Assembly: GCA_009760855.2 (NCBI GenBank)
Contig: WPIO01000001.1
Span: 21,170,501-21,234,500, forward strand
Direction: 5' to 3'
Length of the DNA stretch: 64,000 nucleotides
Source: Cristatella mucedo
Taxonomy: Eukaryota; Bryozoa; Phylactolaemata; Cristatellidae
The position numbers and the translations under genes are program-made. The notes beneath the pieces were generated by a model, which saw only the letters and a program-made list of their open reading frames with translations, made no database searches and was not told where the DNA came from. Positions within the stretch are counted from its first letter, which is position 1, and the number at the start of each line of letters is the position of its first letter. Of this stretch, positions 1-12,299 are shown one piece after another.

Positions 1-477
1 AGCATAGCATGCGTCACACGCTTTTCGTGTTGGCGGAGGTCTCTCTCAGTCCAGAGCCGCTGTGCGCATGTCCGTACTGGTGGCATTCCTCGGAGCCGAT
101 GCTAGACGATCGGAAGATGATCTAGAAGATCGGAGCTAGATGCTCTCGCAACTAGAACGAAGGTGCCCGGTTAATTGGCGCTCGCCGGCTGCTTCGTCGA
201 GCGCTGGCATTAGCCGGGCGAGCGCTCGCGCTCTCGGCAGCCGTGGTCGGTCGATGAACGCACGCCGAGGGCTAAAAATTCGAGACGAGCTACGTTTTCA
301 CCCGTGCGTCGCACCCGTCGCCCTCGTCGGACCTCTTGGCCGTAAACTTTACGGCGACCGATGCGCCCGAACATCTGCCGCCCGTTTATCCGCGGCGACC
401 GCTGACAGGATTTCTGCGGCAGCTGCAGCTCACGAGAGGTCGGCGGCACTTTTGGCTCCCGCAATTAACCTCCCTTT
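1..477. other. unannotated flank, CpG-containing
   Basis: No gene or repeat is recognised. From about 160 to 440 the DNA is rich in CpG and GC. The short open frames on both strands have no recognisable domain. The right edge is where similarity to the LINE reverse transcriptase stops. Confidence 0.5.
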
Positions 478-2930
478 CCCATTTCTGAATCGCGTTGGGT
501 TTGCCCATAACTAATAAGTTAGTTTTATCGCCGTTTAGTTTAAGAAAATTTGCTGCCATCCATGCGCGGATGTCATCAATACATGCAGCAAGTGAGTTGA
601 GAGAATTCGAGGTGCTCGAAGGCTGGGAGGGATCAAAGCAAAGGTACAACTGAGTGTCATCCACATAGAAGTGAAAGCCTAGATTGTGCTTGGCAATCAC
701 ATCAGTAAGAGGGAGAGTATAAACCGTGAAAAGAACCTGACCTAGCACAGAGCCCTGAGGTATTTCAAATTTCAGAGGTACCTCGGATGATCTTTGTTCA
801 TTCACCTCAATACTCTGGAGTCTGCCACCGAGATAGGACCTGAATCATTGCAGAGCAGTGCCAGTGATGCCCAGGCGAGATGAGAAGCGCTCTAGAAGAA
901 CTTTGTGATCGATAGTATCAAAAGCTGCCGAAAGATAGAGCAAAACAAGCAGAGACACTCTACCTATGTCTGCATTCCTAAGTAGGTCGTTGTCTACCCT
1001 AAGCAATGCTGACTCTGTGGAGTGATCAGCTCTAAAGCCAGACTGGAACTTACTAGCAAGGTTGTAAGTCTCAATGTATGAATTCAGCTGGTCTGCTACG
1101 ACCCTTTCCAGTGTCTTCGATAGGAATGGTTGAAGGGAGACTGGGCGGCTGTTGCTCAAGTTCTCTTGGTCTAGTGTCGCATTCTTGAGAAGTGGCCTGA
1201 CTACAGCTTTTTTGAAAGGTGCTGGGACATGACCTGTGGCTAATGACATATTAATGATGTTAGTTATGCATGGTAACAGCAGATCAATGCAATGTAGGAG
1301 CAGGACAATGGGAATTGGGTCCAGAGGACTTGTTGTCTTCTTTGATTGGGAGACGAACTTCAGGACTAGATCACTGGTGGCCTGCTTAAAAGTAGACATT
1401 GAGGTGCAGCCAAGAATCGGGGAACAACATTCTAGTGGGGATGTTGTCATCGCAGGGATGAACTACCTGATCTTGTCTATCTTTTGCACAAAGAATAGAG
1501 AGAAGCGATCGGCTAGATCATCACAAGGATCACTAGGTAATCAGGTAGTCTGGGAGCGGTTGAGGAGATGGTTGATTGTTGACATCAGCATTTTTGGATT
1601 GTGCATCTGTGATTCAACAATGTTTTTATAGAAGCTAGACTTGGCCTTTGCTAGGATCGATTGGTACGACCTACAGTAGTCTTCATATGCCTGTCGGTGG
1701 ACAGTCAGTCCTGATCTTGTGTATGTTTTTTTCAAGCTTGCGCTTAGTAGACCTGGCTAGTTTAATGTCTGTGGTAAACCATAGGCCGTCTGGGTGTGGG
1801 CGCACAGTGCGCTTTGTCAGAGGTGTAAACTCGTAGAGCGTGTCGGCTAGTGTCGTGTTGTAGCTATCTACCAATCATGACAGATCGGAGGGAGGACTGA
1901 GCAGCAGAGTTGAAGCAGATATTCTCGCATGGACAGCATCAATGTCAAGGGTCTTGAGGTTTCGCGATTCACAGGTTATTTTAGAGGAGGAGGAGGTGGG
2001 CACACACTGTAGATTAAATGAGATCTGCATGTGGTCAGATAAGCAGGATTTGGTAATAATTGGTGATGACAAAGTACAGTTGTATGAGAAAATCTGGTCG
2101 AGTGTGTGACCCTTGATGTGAGTAGGGCCATGCACACGAGCCACTAGAGACAATGAGTCAGTCAATGCACGAAATTCGGTGCTGAAAGCGTCAGATAAGT
2201 TATCAAAGTGGACGTTGAAATCACCCATAACGAGGAAGGATCGATTTCTTGCACACAGAATCAAAATGAGATCGGAGAAATCTGAGATGAAGGAGGATTT
2301 GGTACCTGGTGGGCGATAGACTACTGCCACTGTCGGTAGCTTGTTTTCGGATGAGACCAGGACAATTGATTCAAAAGACTGCTTCGAGGGTACTGCAAAT
2401 GGCTTGAAGTTGAATTTCGAGCGCACGATAATAGCAACTCCACCTCCAGCTTTTATTGATCTATGGGTGTGAAAGAACGAGAAACCAGATAGGGTAGCGT
2501 CTTTAATCGTCGGGCAGTTTATCTATTTTTATGTTTTCAGTTAGGAAAAGCAGGTCGATACCATTTTCGGAAATAAGGTCGCTTATTATCAGAGGTTGAT
2601 TGCACATTGAGCGAGGATTCTAAAGGCAAGCGTTAAGTCTGGCCGATGAAATTATAACAGGCCTGATGACCACTAAGTTAGAGAGATCCAGAGTGACGCA
2701 TGTGGGGGAGCGTGCTGAGCGGTTCGAGACAATACTAGGAATACTAAACGAGCGGGTACTCAGCTCGAAGTTCCTGCCCAACGGTGTCTGACCTGGCGGC
2801 TACGGGGTGCTTTCTTTTGCTAATGCATAGTTCATGAATCTTAGCAACAACATTAATATCTAGGAATGCATTTGATCTACGATGGCGAAGCGATAACAGC
2901 CGCTGACGATCATAACTAACATGCAGGTTA
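478..2930 (-). mobile_element. LINE family A (CR1/L2-type), broken, endonuclease plus reverse transcriptase
   Basis: This is a non-LTR retrotransposon read from high to low coordinates. It begins near 2926 with a YDRQRLLSLR segment. An APE-type endonuclease follows, spread over about 2690-1875: GGGVAII, VVYRPPG, the GDFN motif, GHTLDQIF and a final LSDH. A linker spans 1874-1541. The reverse transcriptase at 1450-845 carries SNSRPVS, FRADHSTESAL and LSAAFDTIDH (first catalytic Asp). The palm motif YVDD lies in 805-386, where other copies here have YADD. Frame changes near 1735, 1450 and 840 and a stop near 2495 show it is dead. The thumb, C-terminal region and 3' tail are missing, so the 3' end is truncated at about 478. 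The clade call rests on motif style, not on a tree. Confidence 0.9.
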
Positions 2931-3559
2931 CTAGCCGCCGGCGTAGCTAAGGCAGCCGCCGGCGTGGGAGACCCAGCAGCCCGAAGCGATAAGCGTTTAG
3001 ATATCCATAGGCACGTAATTTCTTTCGCGCTACGGTCAAATAATGATTCGTAAAGCAACCTTCACATTCGGGAAAATGTCTGCGAGGTCGAATTTCAGAA
3101 TATAGTACACCACGTCGCAGGCTCTCCTGCATTCGGGAGAGAGCACATGTGAGAGTGACCGAAGCTCCTGTGCCAGCTACGCCATTCCGATGTTCACAAT
3201 GACAACTTCCCCTTCGGCATGTGCTGCTAGTGAAGTGGACACAGCTGCACCATGATCTAGTTAGTAGCTTCTTATTTTCCTGGCGTTTTAGCTAAGGCAT
3301 ATCTGTGTGAGAAAAGAATGCCAAGATGCCACCGTATGCTCAACATGGCAAAACATTCACCAAGGAAGACAGGAGTGACGTCAATTCCGTGAAAGAAGAA
3401 CTGCACTGTGAATTTGTGCAAAGCGTTGACGAGAAAGCCCTAGCTAGTCTCGACCGTCATATCCAAACTGGCACGGCACACGTCGGCAGCTTCAGCCGGC
3501 ATCTCGGCTGGTATGTCTAGTTGTTCACATGGGTTTGTTGCCGCGTCGACATCCAATGA
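2931..3559. other. spacer between LINE and hAT remnant
   Basis: No gene is recognised. A 64-codon frame at 3326-3520 (+) has no known domain. The minus strand here may hold the decayed C-terminal part of the neighbouring hAT transposase, but no motif supports this. Confidence 0.35.
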
Positions 3560-5060
3560 GAAGAAAGTGTGACTTTTGCAATAGCTACGTAGCAAGTACT
3601 ACGTGGCTCTGATAACCTCATGGGTGACATCAATTAACCTTTTTTCTTCCCGAAGTATCTTGCTGACTTAGCAGATCGTGTCATATTATCAAACACGGTC
3701 GGAACAAGAAACGAGCGATTCCTTCTGCTAGCGAGTTCTCCTCAGAGTACGCTTTGGAACCTTTGCCTTAGGAAGGATCACGTATGCTGGAGCTGCGAGG
3801 ATGTCCTTGGCTTGCAATCAAAGTGCTTTTACTCTGGAAATCTTTCTTTCCTAGCGAATGTCTTATGCATATTTCGCAGCAGGGAGCAGATATCTTTCAA
3901 TGCGTTGCATCTGGAAGTTGAGCCCGCAAAAAATGAACACACTAGCTGCAGATAACTAAAGAAAGATATGGCCGTTACCGAAGGGACTACTGCATCTCAG
4001 ACAGCAAGGTGGAGACTGTGATTAGTGCTAGGCAAATATAATGCTCGGGCATTTTTTTTAGGAGTCGTGCTTGCACACAGAATTATCTTCCATTTATGTT
4101 GCAGCCATTATCGTAAGCTTAGCCTCTGCCATCCGTCAGTTTCAGCCCGAACTGACCGAGCTTCCCTAAGAGTGACTTAAAAAGTCCGGCACCACTTGTG
4201 TGTCAGCCACTTTCAGAAACCTCCAGAAAGTACCATTTAATTGCTGCCTTGTCCTTTTGAAAGTTCCCCGAAACCAGCGATCACGGTCACTTGCTCGTAG
4301 TGGCTGATATCCGGCGTGCAATCGGCGTACAATACTATAGTATTTAGCATCCTTTGCGAAATAAAATGCGATCAGAAATGAGACTGGTCAATTAGTTATG
4401 ACTTTCAGGCCCCGGATAGTGGGCCACTGTTTTTGCATTCTGAATGCATTGTAAGTGTTCGGCCATTGAGGGATCAAACTTTGCAAGTAGTTGAACAACG
4501 TTAAGAAAAATTCCGTTCCATGAACGTATAGCCTATCGGAATTACCACAAAAGACCATATTCCTCTGCTAAAAACGGTACGATTGCTACGATGCGTTCCA
4601 ACACGGCGCAGCAGTAATGAGCCTTGTCTGTTCCCCCTAAAGCTAACGTCTGTCTCTCAAGAGTGGAGGCATTTTAAAGACGTAACTCAAGCTCCGTCAA
4701 GTCCATCATGTGATCCCTGCGGTCCCTTGACTTCTCATGCTCCTACAAGGCATTACTCAAGTATTATCAACTGCTGAAGCCTTTAGACGCTGGTCTCATT
4801 TTCGTCCCACCAAACAACTTGCAACAGAAACCGTGTACGGCGGCGTTCTGCTGTTCGGAATGGACAAACCACGCTCGGAACATCCATCGTTTCTCGATTT
4901 GGCATCGTCGTAAAATAGAAGTCCGGATCGAATCTACTTTTCTTACTTGGACAGGCCGAAGTTTCGCAATGTCAATATGTAAACCGTCGCGTATACTTTC
5001 TGGCCCAGATGCACGATCACTACGGGGACAAGCGACTTCTAGTGGCATGGCTTGCACCCC
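3560..5060 (-). pseudogene. decayed hAT-type transposase (TTF zinc finger / DUF4371 type)
   Basis: Reading the minus strand gives several broken pieces in the order of the TTF-domain hAT transposases. The first (5057-4767) contains GPESIRDGL, a RPVQV segment, and RAWFVHSEQQNAAVHGFCCK followed by LFGG, which matches the CxxC zinc-finger start that usually reads 'R.WL.YS...A.FCF.CKLF'. Around 4480-4400 come LAKFDPSMAEHL and IQNAKT. Around 4320-4280 comes CTPDISHYEQVTVI, the region of the first catalytic Asp. At 4150-4060 a segment reads like RGQ-YDNG-N-NGR followed by VQARLL. Stops and frame changes interrupt every part, so no protein is made. Terminal inverted repeats were not found. The family is judged from remembered motif patterns and would need a profile search. 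Confidence 0.72.
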
Positions 5061-6351
5061 TTAGGGCCGACTCTCGAACGTTAGTTGGTTGTGGCTGATT
5101 TGCAGTGTTCGTAGTTTATGGGCCGATTACATTTATGTCCTAGTTGTGTTGTGCTGTGTTGTGTTGTGTTATGTCCCAGTTATCCAAGTCTCATGGCCTC
5201 GTTATTCCCGCTGAAGGCAGTTTGTGGCCCAGTGGAGTCTACGGCAGTACTGCCGGTTTATGGGCCATTTCGATTTATGGCGGTGATGGTTTAACGAGTT
5301 TTAAGCAATGGCCTGCAGAGGCCAGGATTTTGAGATTTGGACGCCTGGTAGGGCGGTCGAGCATTCGCTGGTTGGTCAGCGTCCGTGTGGAAATGCATGT
5401 GTTAGAAAATCGTTACTGTGTTTTCGTGTGCCGGCGAGGATGCGCCGTTCGTATCAATAATTTAGATTTTTAAAGAAAGTGCCAAAATAGTAAAATACTT
5501 AGCTATTCAATGCAATTAAAAGTATTTACTGTTAGTTTTTTCCACTGTAGGTCCCTGAATATCCGAGGCCCCTAAACAGCCGAAAGGATTCCAGGGCTCA
5601 CGCAAAGGCACTATTAATACGACTGGTAATAAATTATTGCTAGACTTACATGATTTCGTCCAGAAGGTAAACAATACCAGTATTTCTTAACTTTTTCTGA
5701 GAAAAACCTAATTATAGTATCGTGATTTGAGCAGAGGAGGCATCGGGTCGACCCTGCGGCCAGATGGTGGCACTTTTGGAGCACGCTTCAGCCAACACGT
5801 CTTTCACCAAGTGTCACGATATCGAGAAAGTGTCCAGGCGCGTGCTGCGGAATATGTATTTTTCCGATTGGAATACATAAATGAAAAGCAGAGGCGCCGT
5901 TTGCCGAGGCATCTTACAGTAATATCGGCGAATTGTTTTTAGTATGGCTGCCGGTGCATGTAATTGAGCGTGACGGACTTCCGATTTGACTGTTCTCGTA
6001 CGACTTTATTCAAGTCGGTACAGCATCTAAATTTTTAAATCAAGTCCAATTAAAGATGTTCTTTCCCATAAATGTTTTTGGAGACAAAAACGTTTGGTAA
6101 TATTTAGATAAGAACTTTAATTGCCCGGGGTTTTTCTAAAAATTGGCCCGCGAAGGCCAGGGCGAGACCAAGTGTAGCGCGGCGGTAGCCGAGCTCCAAC
6201 TGTCCTCGCTCTCTTCATGTCCTTGTTCTCTTCCTGTCCTCGCTCTCTTCCTGTCCCTCGCTCTCTTCCTGTCCTCGCTCTCTTCCGATCTGACCCGCGC
6301 CGACTCGTTGCTTATGCAGCTGCCGCGTGCAGCTGCACAAGCAGACGCTGA
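5061..6351. other. unannotated spacer
   Basis: Contains a TGTGT-rich patch near 5143-5172 and two modest open frames on the + strand (5144-5473, 109 codons; 5727-5942, 71 codons). Neither has a recognisable domain, low-complexity signature or splice context. No transposon end was identified. 6205-6300 has short repeats of a CCTCGCTCTCTTCCTGT-like unit leading into the CT tract. Confidence 0.4.
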
Positions 6352-7040
<689 letters not shown>

Positions 7041-7329
7041 AAACGAGCAGGGAAAGCCTGTTGCTAGCCATTGGCGGCTAAAAGTCCAGACCGAGAACAG
7101 CTCACGGAAGTCCCGGTCACCAAAAAGTCACCCAAGGCTGGCCTTGACTGGCTCCGACCAGCTCGCGCTTCCGCTTTCTCGCTCGAACTTCGACCTCACA
7201 AAGTTCTCGAAGAGTTATTGTCTTCAAGGAGGCGTCCGCTAAAGCGTTAAGCTAAAGCTCGTTCGGTCAGTTATCGCTTCCTAGTCTCAGCTCGTTGGGC
7301 ATCTGGGCGCGAGCTCTGTTCTGAATACT

Positions 7330-7498
7330 AGCTGATTTAACAGCCTCTTTTATATATAGCGACGGACGAGCATTTACGGCGATGGCCACCGCTTGCAGTG
7401 GCGATATAGGATTGCCCACTGCAGGATTCGAACCCAAGACCTCAAGACTGAGGTAGAGAAAATCAACCGCCTTACCTGGTGTGCCATCACGGCTCACC
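7330..7498 (-). mobile_element. SINE-A (tRNA-derived), near full length
   Basis: The sense (minus) strand starts GGTGAGCCGTGATGGCACAC, which resembles an A box. It continues through a B-box-like GGGTTCGAATCC, then a body containing CCGCTTGCAGTGG and CGGCGATGGCC in inverse form, and ends AAATCAGCT. Length is about 169 bp, the same as the copies at 28704, 31219 and 47481. The tRNA-like head implies RNA polymerase III transcription. Confidence 0.88.
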
Positions 7499-8371
7499 AA
7501 AGCTGCCTGAAGCCATTTCGATTCTCTGCGATGTAAGGAATAGCGTACAGCGTATTTCCACGGACCGGCAAAAATCGTCCATTGGATGTCAGCGGGCCCC
7601 GCCACTTATCGAAATGGGTGAATTATCAGGACTTTCGTGCACGATGTCGGAAGACACGGCATCAACTTGAGAGCTCTGCGCAGTGCGTCTCCATTTCTTG
7701 CTTCTCTCTCTTCCGCTACGAATCCCCTGGAATGTCTAGAGCGTATCTACCAACACTGCGAGGCTTGCGAGTAGTCGCTTTGAGTGGGCAGTGCCGAAAG
7801 TCACCCGGGTCGTTTCCTGCGCGAAGCCTGACGAGCCGAGAGCAGATGCGCTGCTTGTTCTTCTTTTTCCGACCGGTCCCGATCATCTAAAGGCATCTGA
7901 ACAGTTGCGTTCCAAAGGCCTCACGAACTCAGTTTCTTCATTCTAGGCTCGCGCACTGTGGACGAGATGACAATAAAAAATTATAGACCGTCCGCGCTCT
8001 GCGTGTTCCAAATAGATTTTTCTGATAGCAATAGGCCGCTATAGCTGGAGGTGGTCGACTGACTAGCTGTTACAAATTTGGCTTGCAGCTATCTTGTCCG
8101 TATCCCTAATGCAGACAAAACTCTATTTGACAGCAGCGGACGTTTACTGGTGTTCGACAGCGGCCATGACGCACACTAACGGTCTGTGACCTAGAACTGA
8201 AATCAGCTCCACTGCCAATACCGAGTCTGGAATCACAACTACCGGCCTATCTCAGGGCGCCGCCTTTTTACGGCATTGGCAATAAACTACGTATAATCGC
8301 ATAATCTCACATAATAATTATACGCCGTAATCCGGCTGGTTTAGCCGGCGCCGCCGTTTCGTCATGACGGT
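7499..8371. other. unannotated spacer
   Basis: No gene, tail or tandem repeat is seen. Short frames (7582-7890 +) lack known motifs. Confidence 0.4.
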
Positions 8372-8450
8372 TAGTAATGATAATATATTTGTAAGGTGCC
8401 CTCAGAGAGCTTAATCTCTTTCTTGGCACTCTACATGCGTATGCTGTAAC
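8372..8450 (-). mobile_element. LINE-A 3' tail fragment
   Basis: Carries the family tail in reverse: GGTGCC, CTCAGAGAGCTTAATCTCTT, then GGCACT. The stem reads GTGCC/GGCAC instead of the commoner GCGCC/GGCGC, so the pairing is kept by two changes. A short AT-rich run (TAATGATAATAT) stands where the ATT tail is expected. Confidence 0.75.
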
Positions 8451-9627
8451 AGTAGGGCCGTGCCTTTTTAGCTTCCGATAGAGCCGATTTCGAAAGCTGA
8501 CCATTCTAGTGATTCTGTGGCCGAAGGCTTTGTCTCCCGGGCGCCTCAAACCAACAGCGACTCGGCACTGGAACGCTGAAGTGACGACGCCACGCAGAAG
8601 GCTCCTACAATGGCTTCCTTTCAGGTCTGGCGGCCCCTACCTGCGTCCTGAAATGCCGCACGTCGAAAGAACAACGGAGCTGCAAGCCGCCTCTCGCCCT
8701 CAGAAAAATACGGTAGCCTCTCCTGTAACCCGACTTCTCTCATCTGCGGGAGAAAGGCGTGTTGCCTTTTCAAGTCATCCAAAGCAATCGTTGCACTCAT
8801 AGTGGGGAAAGTCGCCCGCGGAAGTCTCGTATTCTTCCAATAGTAATATGTATACCGCATCCAATAAGAATCGTTATTACTCATCCGACAAGAATTCGGT
8901 ACCCCCCACCTGGGCCGCCGCAGGGTAGGCTTACTTGGTCTCATTCACGAAATCGATGGCCTCTCTCAGATGACGCACGCTGAACACGTGCGCCGAAGGT
9001 GCGCCGCCCTATTGGGCAGTGTGGACCTTCTAAAAATGGGCTGCCTGCCGGTATCGTGCAGCCTGCGCGTAGCGTAAGCCTCTTTAGAACCGGTGTCTAA
9101 AAATAGAAGTTGCCGCTCCCACGTGCAGATCCCGAAGCGGGCCAGGAGCCCGGCAGGTTGGTCTAAAGAGATTCCTTCTGTAGCACGCATCGCCCGTTTA
9201 GAAAAATTACAGCCCCTTTGAAAAGCGCTATAGCGCCATCTGGTAGTCCTGGCAGCTGAGCGCGGCGCGCCCTTGGCGCGCCGCGCTCAGAGGCTCCTTT
9301 ACTTCGGCGCGCGCCCAGCAAGAGAATTTGAATGGTCCGGCTGCAGACGGCATTCGTCGTGCGGCGGCAATCGGCACCTCCGACTGCTCTTCTTTGTCTG
9401 CGTACCTCCTTGCATCCCGCCGCGTGACTGCGCCACGTCCTAAGCTAGTTCATTGCCAGTGGATAGCCCTCGTTTGGAAAAACGCTGAATACGCGCCGCG
9501 TGACCCCGCATGTTTACTCGCTCTCTGGAAGCCCGATCGGCCCATTTAGGGAAGCCTGCTAGCTAAACGGAGGAGGGCTCCCGAGCTTACGGGACAAAAG
9601 GAGCCGTTCTCGGCGGAGCTTTAAAGT
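8451..9627. other. unannotated spacer with one palindrome
   Basis: No gene is recognised. The minus-strand frame at 8621-8944 and the plus-strand frames at 8509-8802 and 9328-9549 have no known domain. The 35-base palindrome at 9256-9290 is listed separately. Confidence 0.4.
9256..9290. repeat. perfect 16 bp palindrome with 3-base loop
   Basis: The arms CTGAGCGCGGCGCGCC and GGCGCGCCGCGCTCAG are exact reverse complements, separated by CTT. The stem is nearly all GC, so a very stable hairpin is expected in single-stranded DNA or RNA. No repeat family is known to explain it here. Confidence 0.9.
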
Positions 9628-10747
9628 AATGTAATGTAATGTATCTCCGTCTGTAACTCCACAAAGTCATAAAGACCATGCGGGCGTTACGCAGGAGAGT
9701 TTTGTATAGCGCACTCACAGCCTAAGCGGCTTTCGGTACGCATTCGGTAGCCAACAGACTTCGTCTCACGCAACAAAGAGAAAGTGGGAAGCATAGCAGA
9801 GTTAGGAGAGCAGTTGAGGTAGTGAGTAGCATAGAAGTAGCAGTTCAGGACCGCTGAAAAGGATGAGCCATAGTCCGCAGTTGGAGAGTAGATGTCGTTG
9901 CGTAAGAATTGTGGAAGCGAGTTCCACAGTCTAGGACCTGCAAAGCTAAAGCTTCTGTCGCCAACTGTCTTTAAGCGGAGGAATGGGACAGCTAATTTAT
10001 TGTCCACACAGGACCTGATGGCGCGAACAGGCTGAAACTGATGCAGCAGTTCAGCTAGGTACGAAGGAGCCAAGCCGTGGCGGGCCTTGTGGGTCAGCGT
10101 CACAACTTTGCTCTGTATCCTTTGCTCAACCGGCAACCATCCTAGCTCTTTCAGCAAAGGAGACACGTGCTCAAACCGCTGGGACTTGAAGACCAGCCTT
10201 GACGCCATATTCATAGTCCGCTGTAGTGGCATAATAGCTTTCTTTGGTAGCCCAGCCAAAAGGGAATTACAATAATCAAGCCGAGACAGAACTAAAGTGC
10301 TAGTTAAATTTTTTACAAGCCACTGTGGGAGACAGCTTCTAATCTTGGATAGGGATCGGATGTGATGGCTAGCTGTAGAGGCAGTCTTCTGAATGAAGCT
10401 TTTGAAATTGAGGCAGCTGTCGAACACGACACCTAGATTACGAGCACGTGGTGAAGGTCGCACAATAGCATCGCCTATTAGAACAGCAAAGCCTTTTAAT
10501 CCAGCCACACGCTTAGGGTGTCCTATGAGAAGCAGTTCGGTTTTATCGTCATTTAATTTCAGGAAGTTTTCCGACATCCAGGATCGAATATCGGCAAGGC
10601 AAGCATTCAGTTTCTCAGTTGCTGCAGCAGATTCCGACGGTTTAAATGACAAATACAACTGAGTATCGTCAGCATAGAAGTGATATCCTATTCCATGGGC
10701 CTTAATCACTTTTCCCAGAGGTTGCGTATAAATGGATGTAAACTTAA
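9628..10747 (-). mobile_element. LINE family B (CR1/L2-type), 5'-truncated, long open RT C-terminal half
   Basis: The minus strand holds one uninterrupted frame of about 340 codons (10709-9687). It begins just before the RT palm motif HFYADDTQLYL. It continues through NFLKLNDDKTELLLIG, NLGVVFDSCLNFKSFIQK, RSLSKIRSCLPQWL, LDYCNSLLAGLP, RLVFKSQRFEHVSPLLKEL-LPVEQRI, LAPSYLAELLHQFQP, GDRSFSFAGPRLWNSLP and a C-terminal tail ending QNSPA. The 3' end at 9628-9650 is a short run of ACATT units (sense strand), not the GCGCC hairpin of family A. The intact frame suggests this copy is younger than its neighbours. No endonuclease remains, so it cannot move by itself. Confidence 0.92.
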
Positions 10748-10750
10748 GGC

Positions 10751-10912
10751 CAGCTGATTATATAGCCTTATTTTAACTTAATTTTAATAGCTGCAGTTTT
10801 AGAGTTTTAGCGGCTATCGCCACCGCTCGCGTGGGCAATGCAGCATTGCTTGCAGCAGGACTCGAACCTACGACAAGCACATCTTGAAATGCTTTTCGGT
10901 CGCCTTTCGCCG
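10751..10912 (-). mobile_element. SINE-A, diverged copy
   Basis: Keeps the order of SINE-A in reverse: CTGATTATATAGCC, GCGGCTATCGCCACCGCTCG, a GCAGCATTGCTTGCAGCAGG block and ACTCGAACCTACGAC (B-box region). The A-box end is poor. It directly adjoins the family B LINE. Confidence 0.6.
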
Positions 10913-11163
10913 GTGAGGGAGCTAAAACCTCTTCTATCCTCATTCTGCCCATGGGTCTGAACCCGGCAGATGGTCCAGCTATATTGATGCTGTGGAAAGC
11001 TGAAAATGAAGTGGAATAAGGGCCTAAGAATGGAGAAAAAGAATGCCGCGCGGATCGCTAAACGACTCTGTGCGAGAAATGGCATAGTATTGTTTTTCTT
11101 TCTGTTTAAAAAATGTGTGCTTGATTTTCAATTATTTAAATTTTACTTTATCTTATATGATTC

Positions 11164-11286
11164 TTTTGCATAGCGCCCTAAGAAAACTCCATCTCTATCC
11201 AGGCGCTTTACATATTCCACTGGGCTTGAGCCCACGACCTCGGCCAGACCTTGGTCGGGGCGAGCACCTTAACCACTGGTCCTATG
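11164..11286 (-). mobile_element. SINE-B (tRNA-derived, with LINE-A-like tail)
   Basis: In sense orientation (minus): a head with GTGGTTAAGGTGCTCGCC and GTCGTGGGCTCAAGCCC (A- and B-box-like), then GTAAAGCGCC, an AGAGATGGAGTTTTCT loop region, GGGCGCTATGCAAA. Length is about 123 bp. The tail hairpin AGCGCC/GGCGCT is intact. Confidence 0.82.
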
Positions 11287-12137
11287 CCGTCCCTTGTGGG
11301 ATACTGTTTAGCCTGTTTAAAATCTTGCAGACCCGTCGATAGCGTTTCCCATCAAGACAGCGAGAAAAGTCTGTGGAGTTCGAGGCCATACGCTGGACAG
11401 CTCAGCTCAGTAGCTCCCATTGCAGACGGATAAAAGACTCCACGAGGCGGTGCAGACCACTAGCGACTTAGTTTCATCAACGCCCGCTGTACTTCCGGTA
11501 GTACTAAGTCCTCGGTAGGTAAAACTGCACTATTTCCGTGACATTAAGAGACAACTCGGTCCTTTATTCGCGGAAAGTTTCGTGAGCTGCTTTAAGAGGC
11601 AAGAAGCGACTTTACGGCCCCATCTTTGAACGCAGCCGCAGCACTATTACGACCATCTTTGAACCAGGCAGCACTATTGTTTGCTAGCATTAGCTTGCGC
11701 TAGCAGCTGCATTCTGTTTTTGTCTGCTTGTGCCAGTTTATGGCGAAGTCGTCATTCCGTTTCAGCTAGCGGCGCATCCTCAATTTTGACGCGCAGGATG
11801 CGGAGGATGAGCTGACTCGCGCGACCCTTGCCTCGATTTCGCTTTCGTTGAACTTTTAAGGGTAAGACTGAACCGTGACCTCGGCAGAACCAGCCAATCG
11901 TAGCGGTGGCACGCCTCAAACGGGGCGTGCCGCACGGCTCTCACGAACAGCTGTGTGCCGCCACTCCCCACGCTACACCCTCAATGGAGGGCTACATGTT
12001 GACCTTGAAGGGCGTGTCAGCAATGCCAAAGTCTTTGTCTCCACAATGGCGCTCGAATCCGAGTATCGCTGGAAAGCGCGTACCGGAAAATGAATTTTTT
12101 CAATAATGCTGACCGCTACGAGCAAGATTTTTACTTC
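11287..12137. other. unannotated spacer
   Basis: No gene is recognised. Short frames on both strands (11780-11971 -, 11875-12106 +) have no known motif. Confidence 0.4.
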
Positions 12138-12299
12138 ATTGCTGCTCGAGATTTCATTCAACTCCTCTAGGATTTCACTTTACAGCAAATGTAAAGCGCC
12201 TAGAGAGAGAGAGATTAAGTTCTCTGAGGGCGTTTTATCAAGTGAATTATTATTATTATTATTATATTGCTGCTCGGGATTTCATGCAACTCCTCTAGG
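12138..12299 (+). mobile_element. short LINE-A tail insertion with 34 bp target-site duplication
   Basis: Positions 12172-12265 hold only the last 94 bases of LINE-A: AAATGTAAAGCGCC, the loop, GGGCGTTTTATCAAGTG and an ATT run. The same 34-base sequence (ATTGCTGCTCGAGATTTCAT... to CTCTAGG) lies on each side, at 12138-12171 and 12266-12299, with two differences. That is the footprint of target-primed reverse transcription with extreme 5' truncation. Confidence 0.88.
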
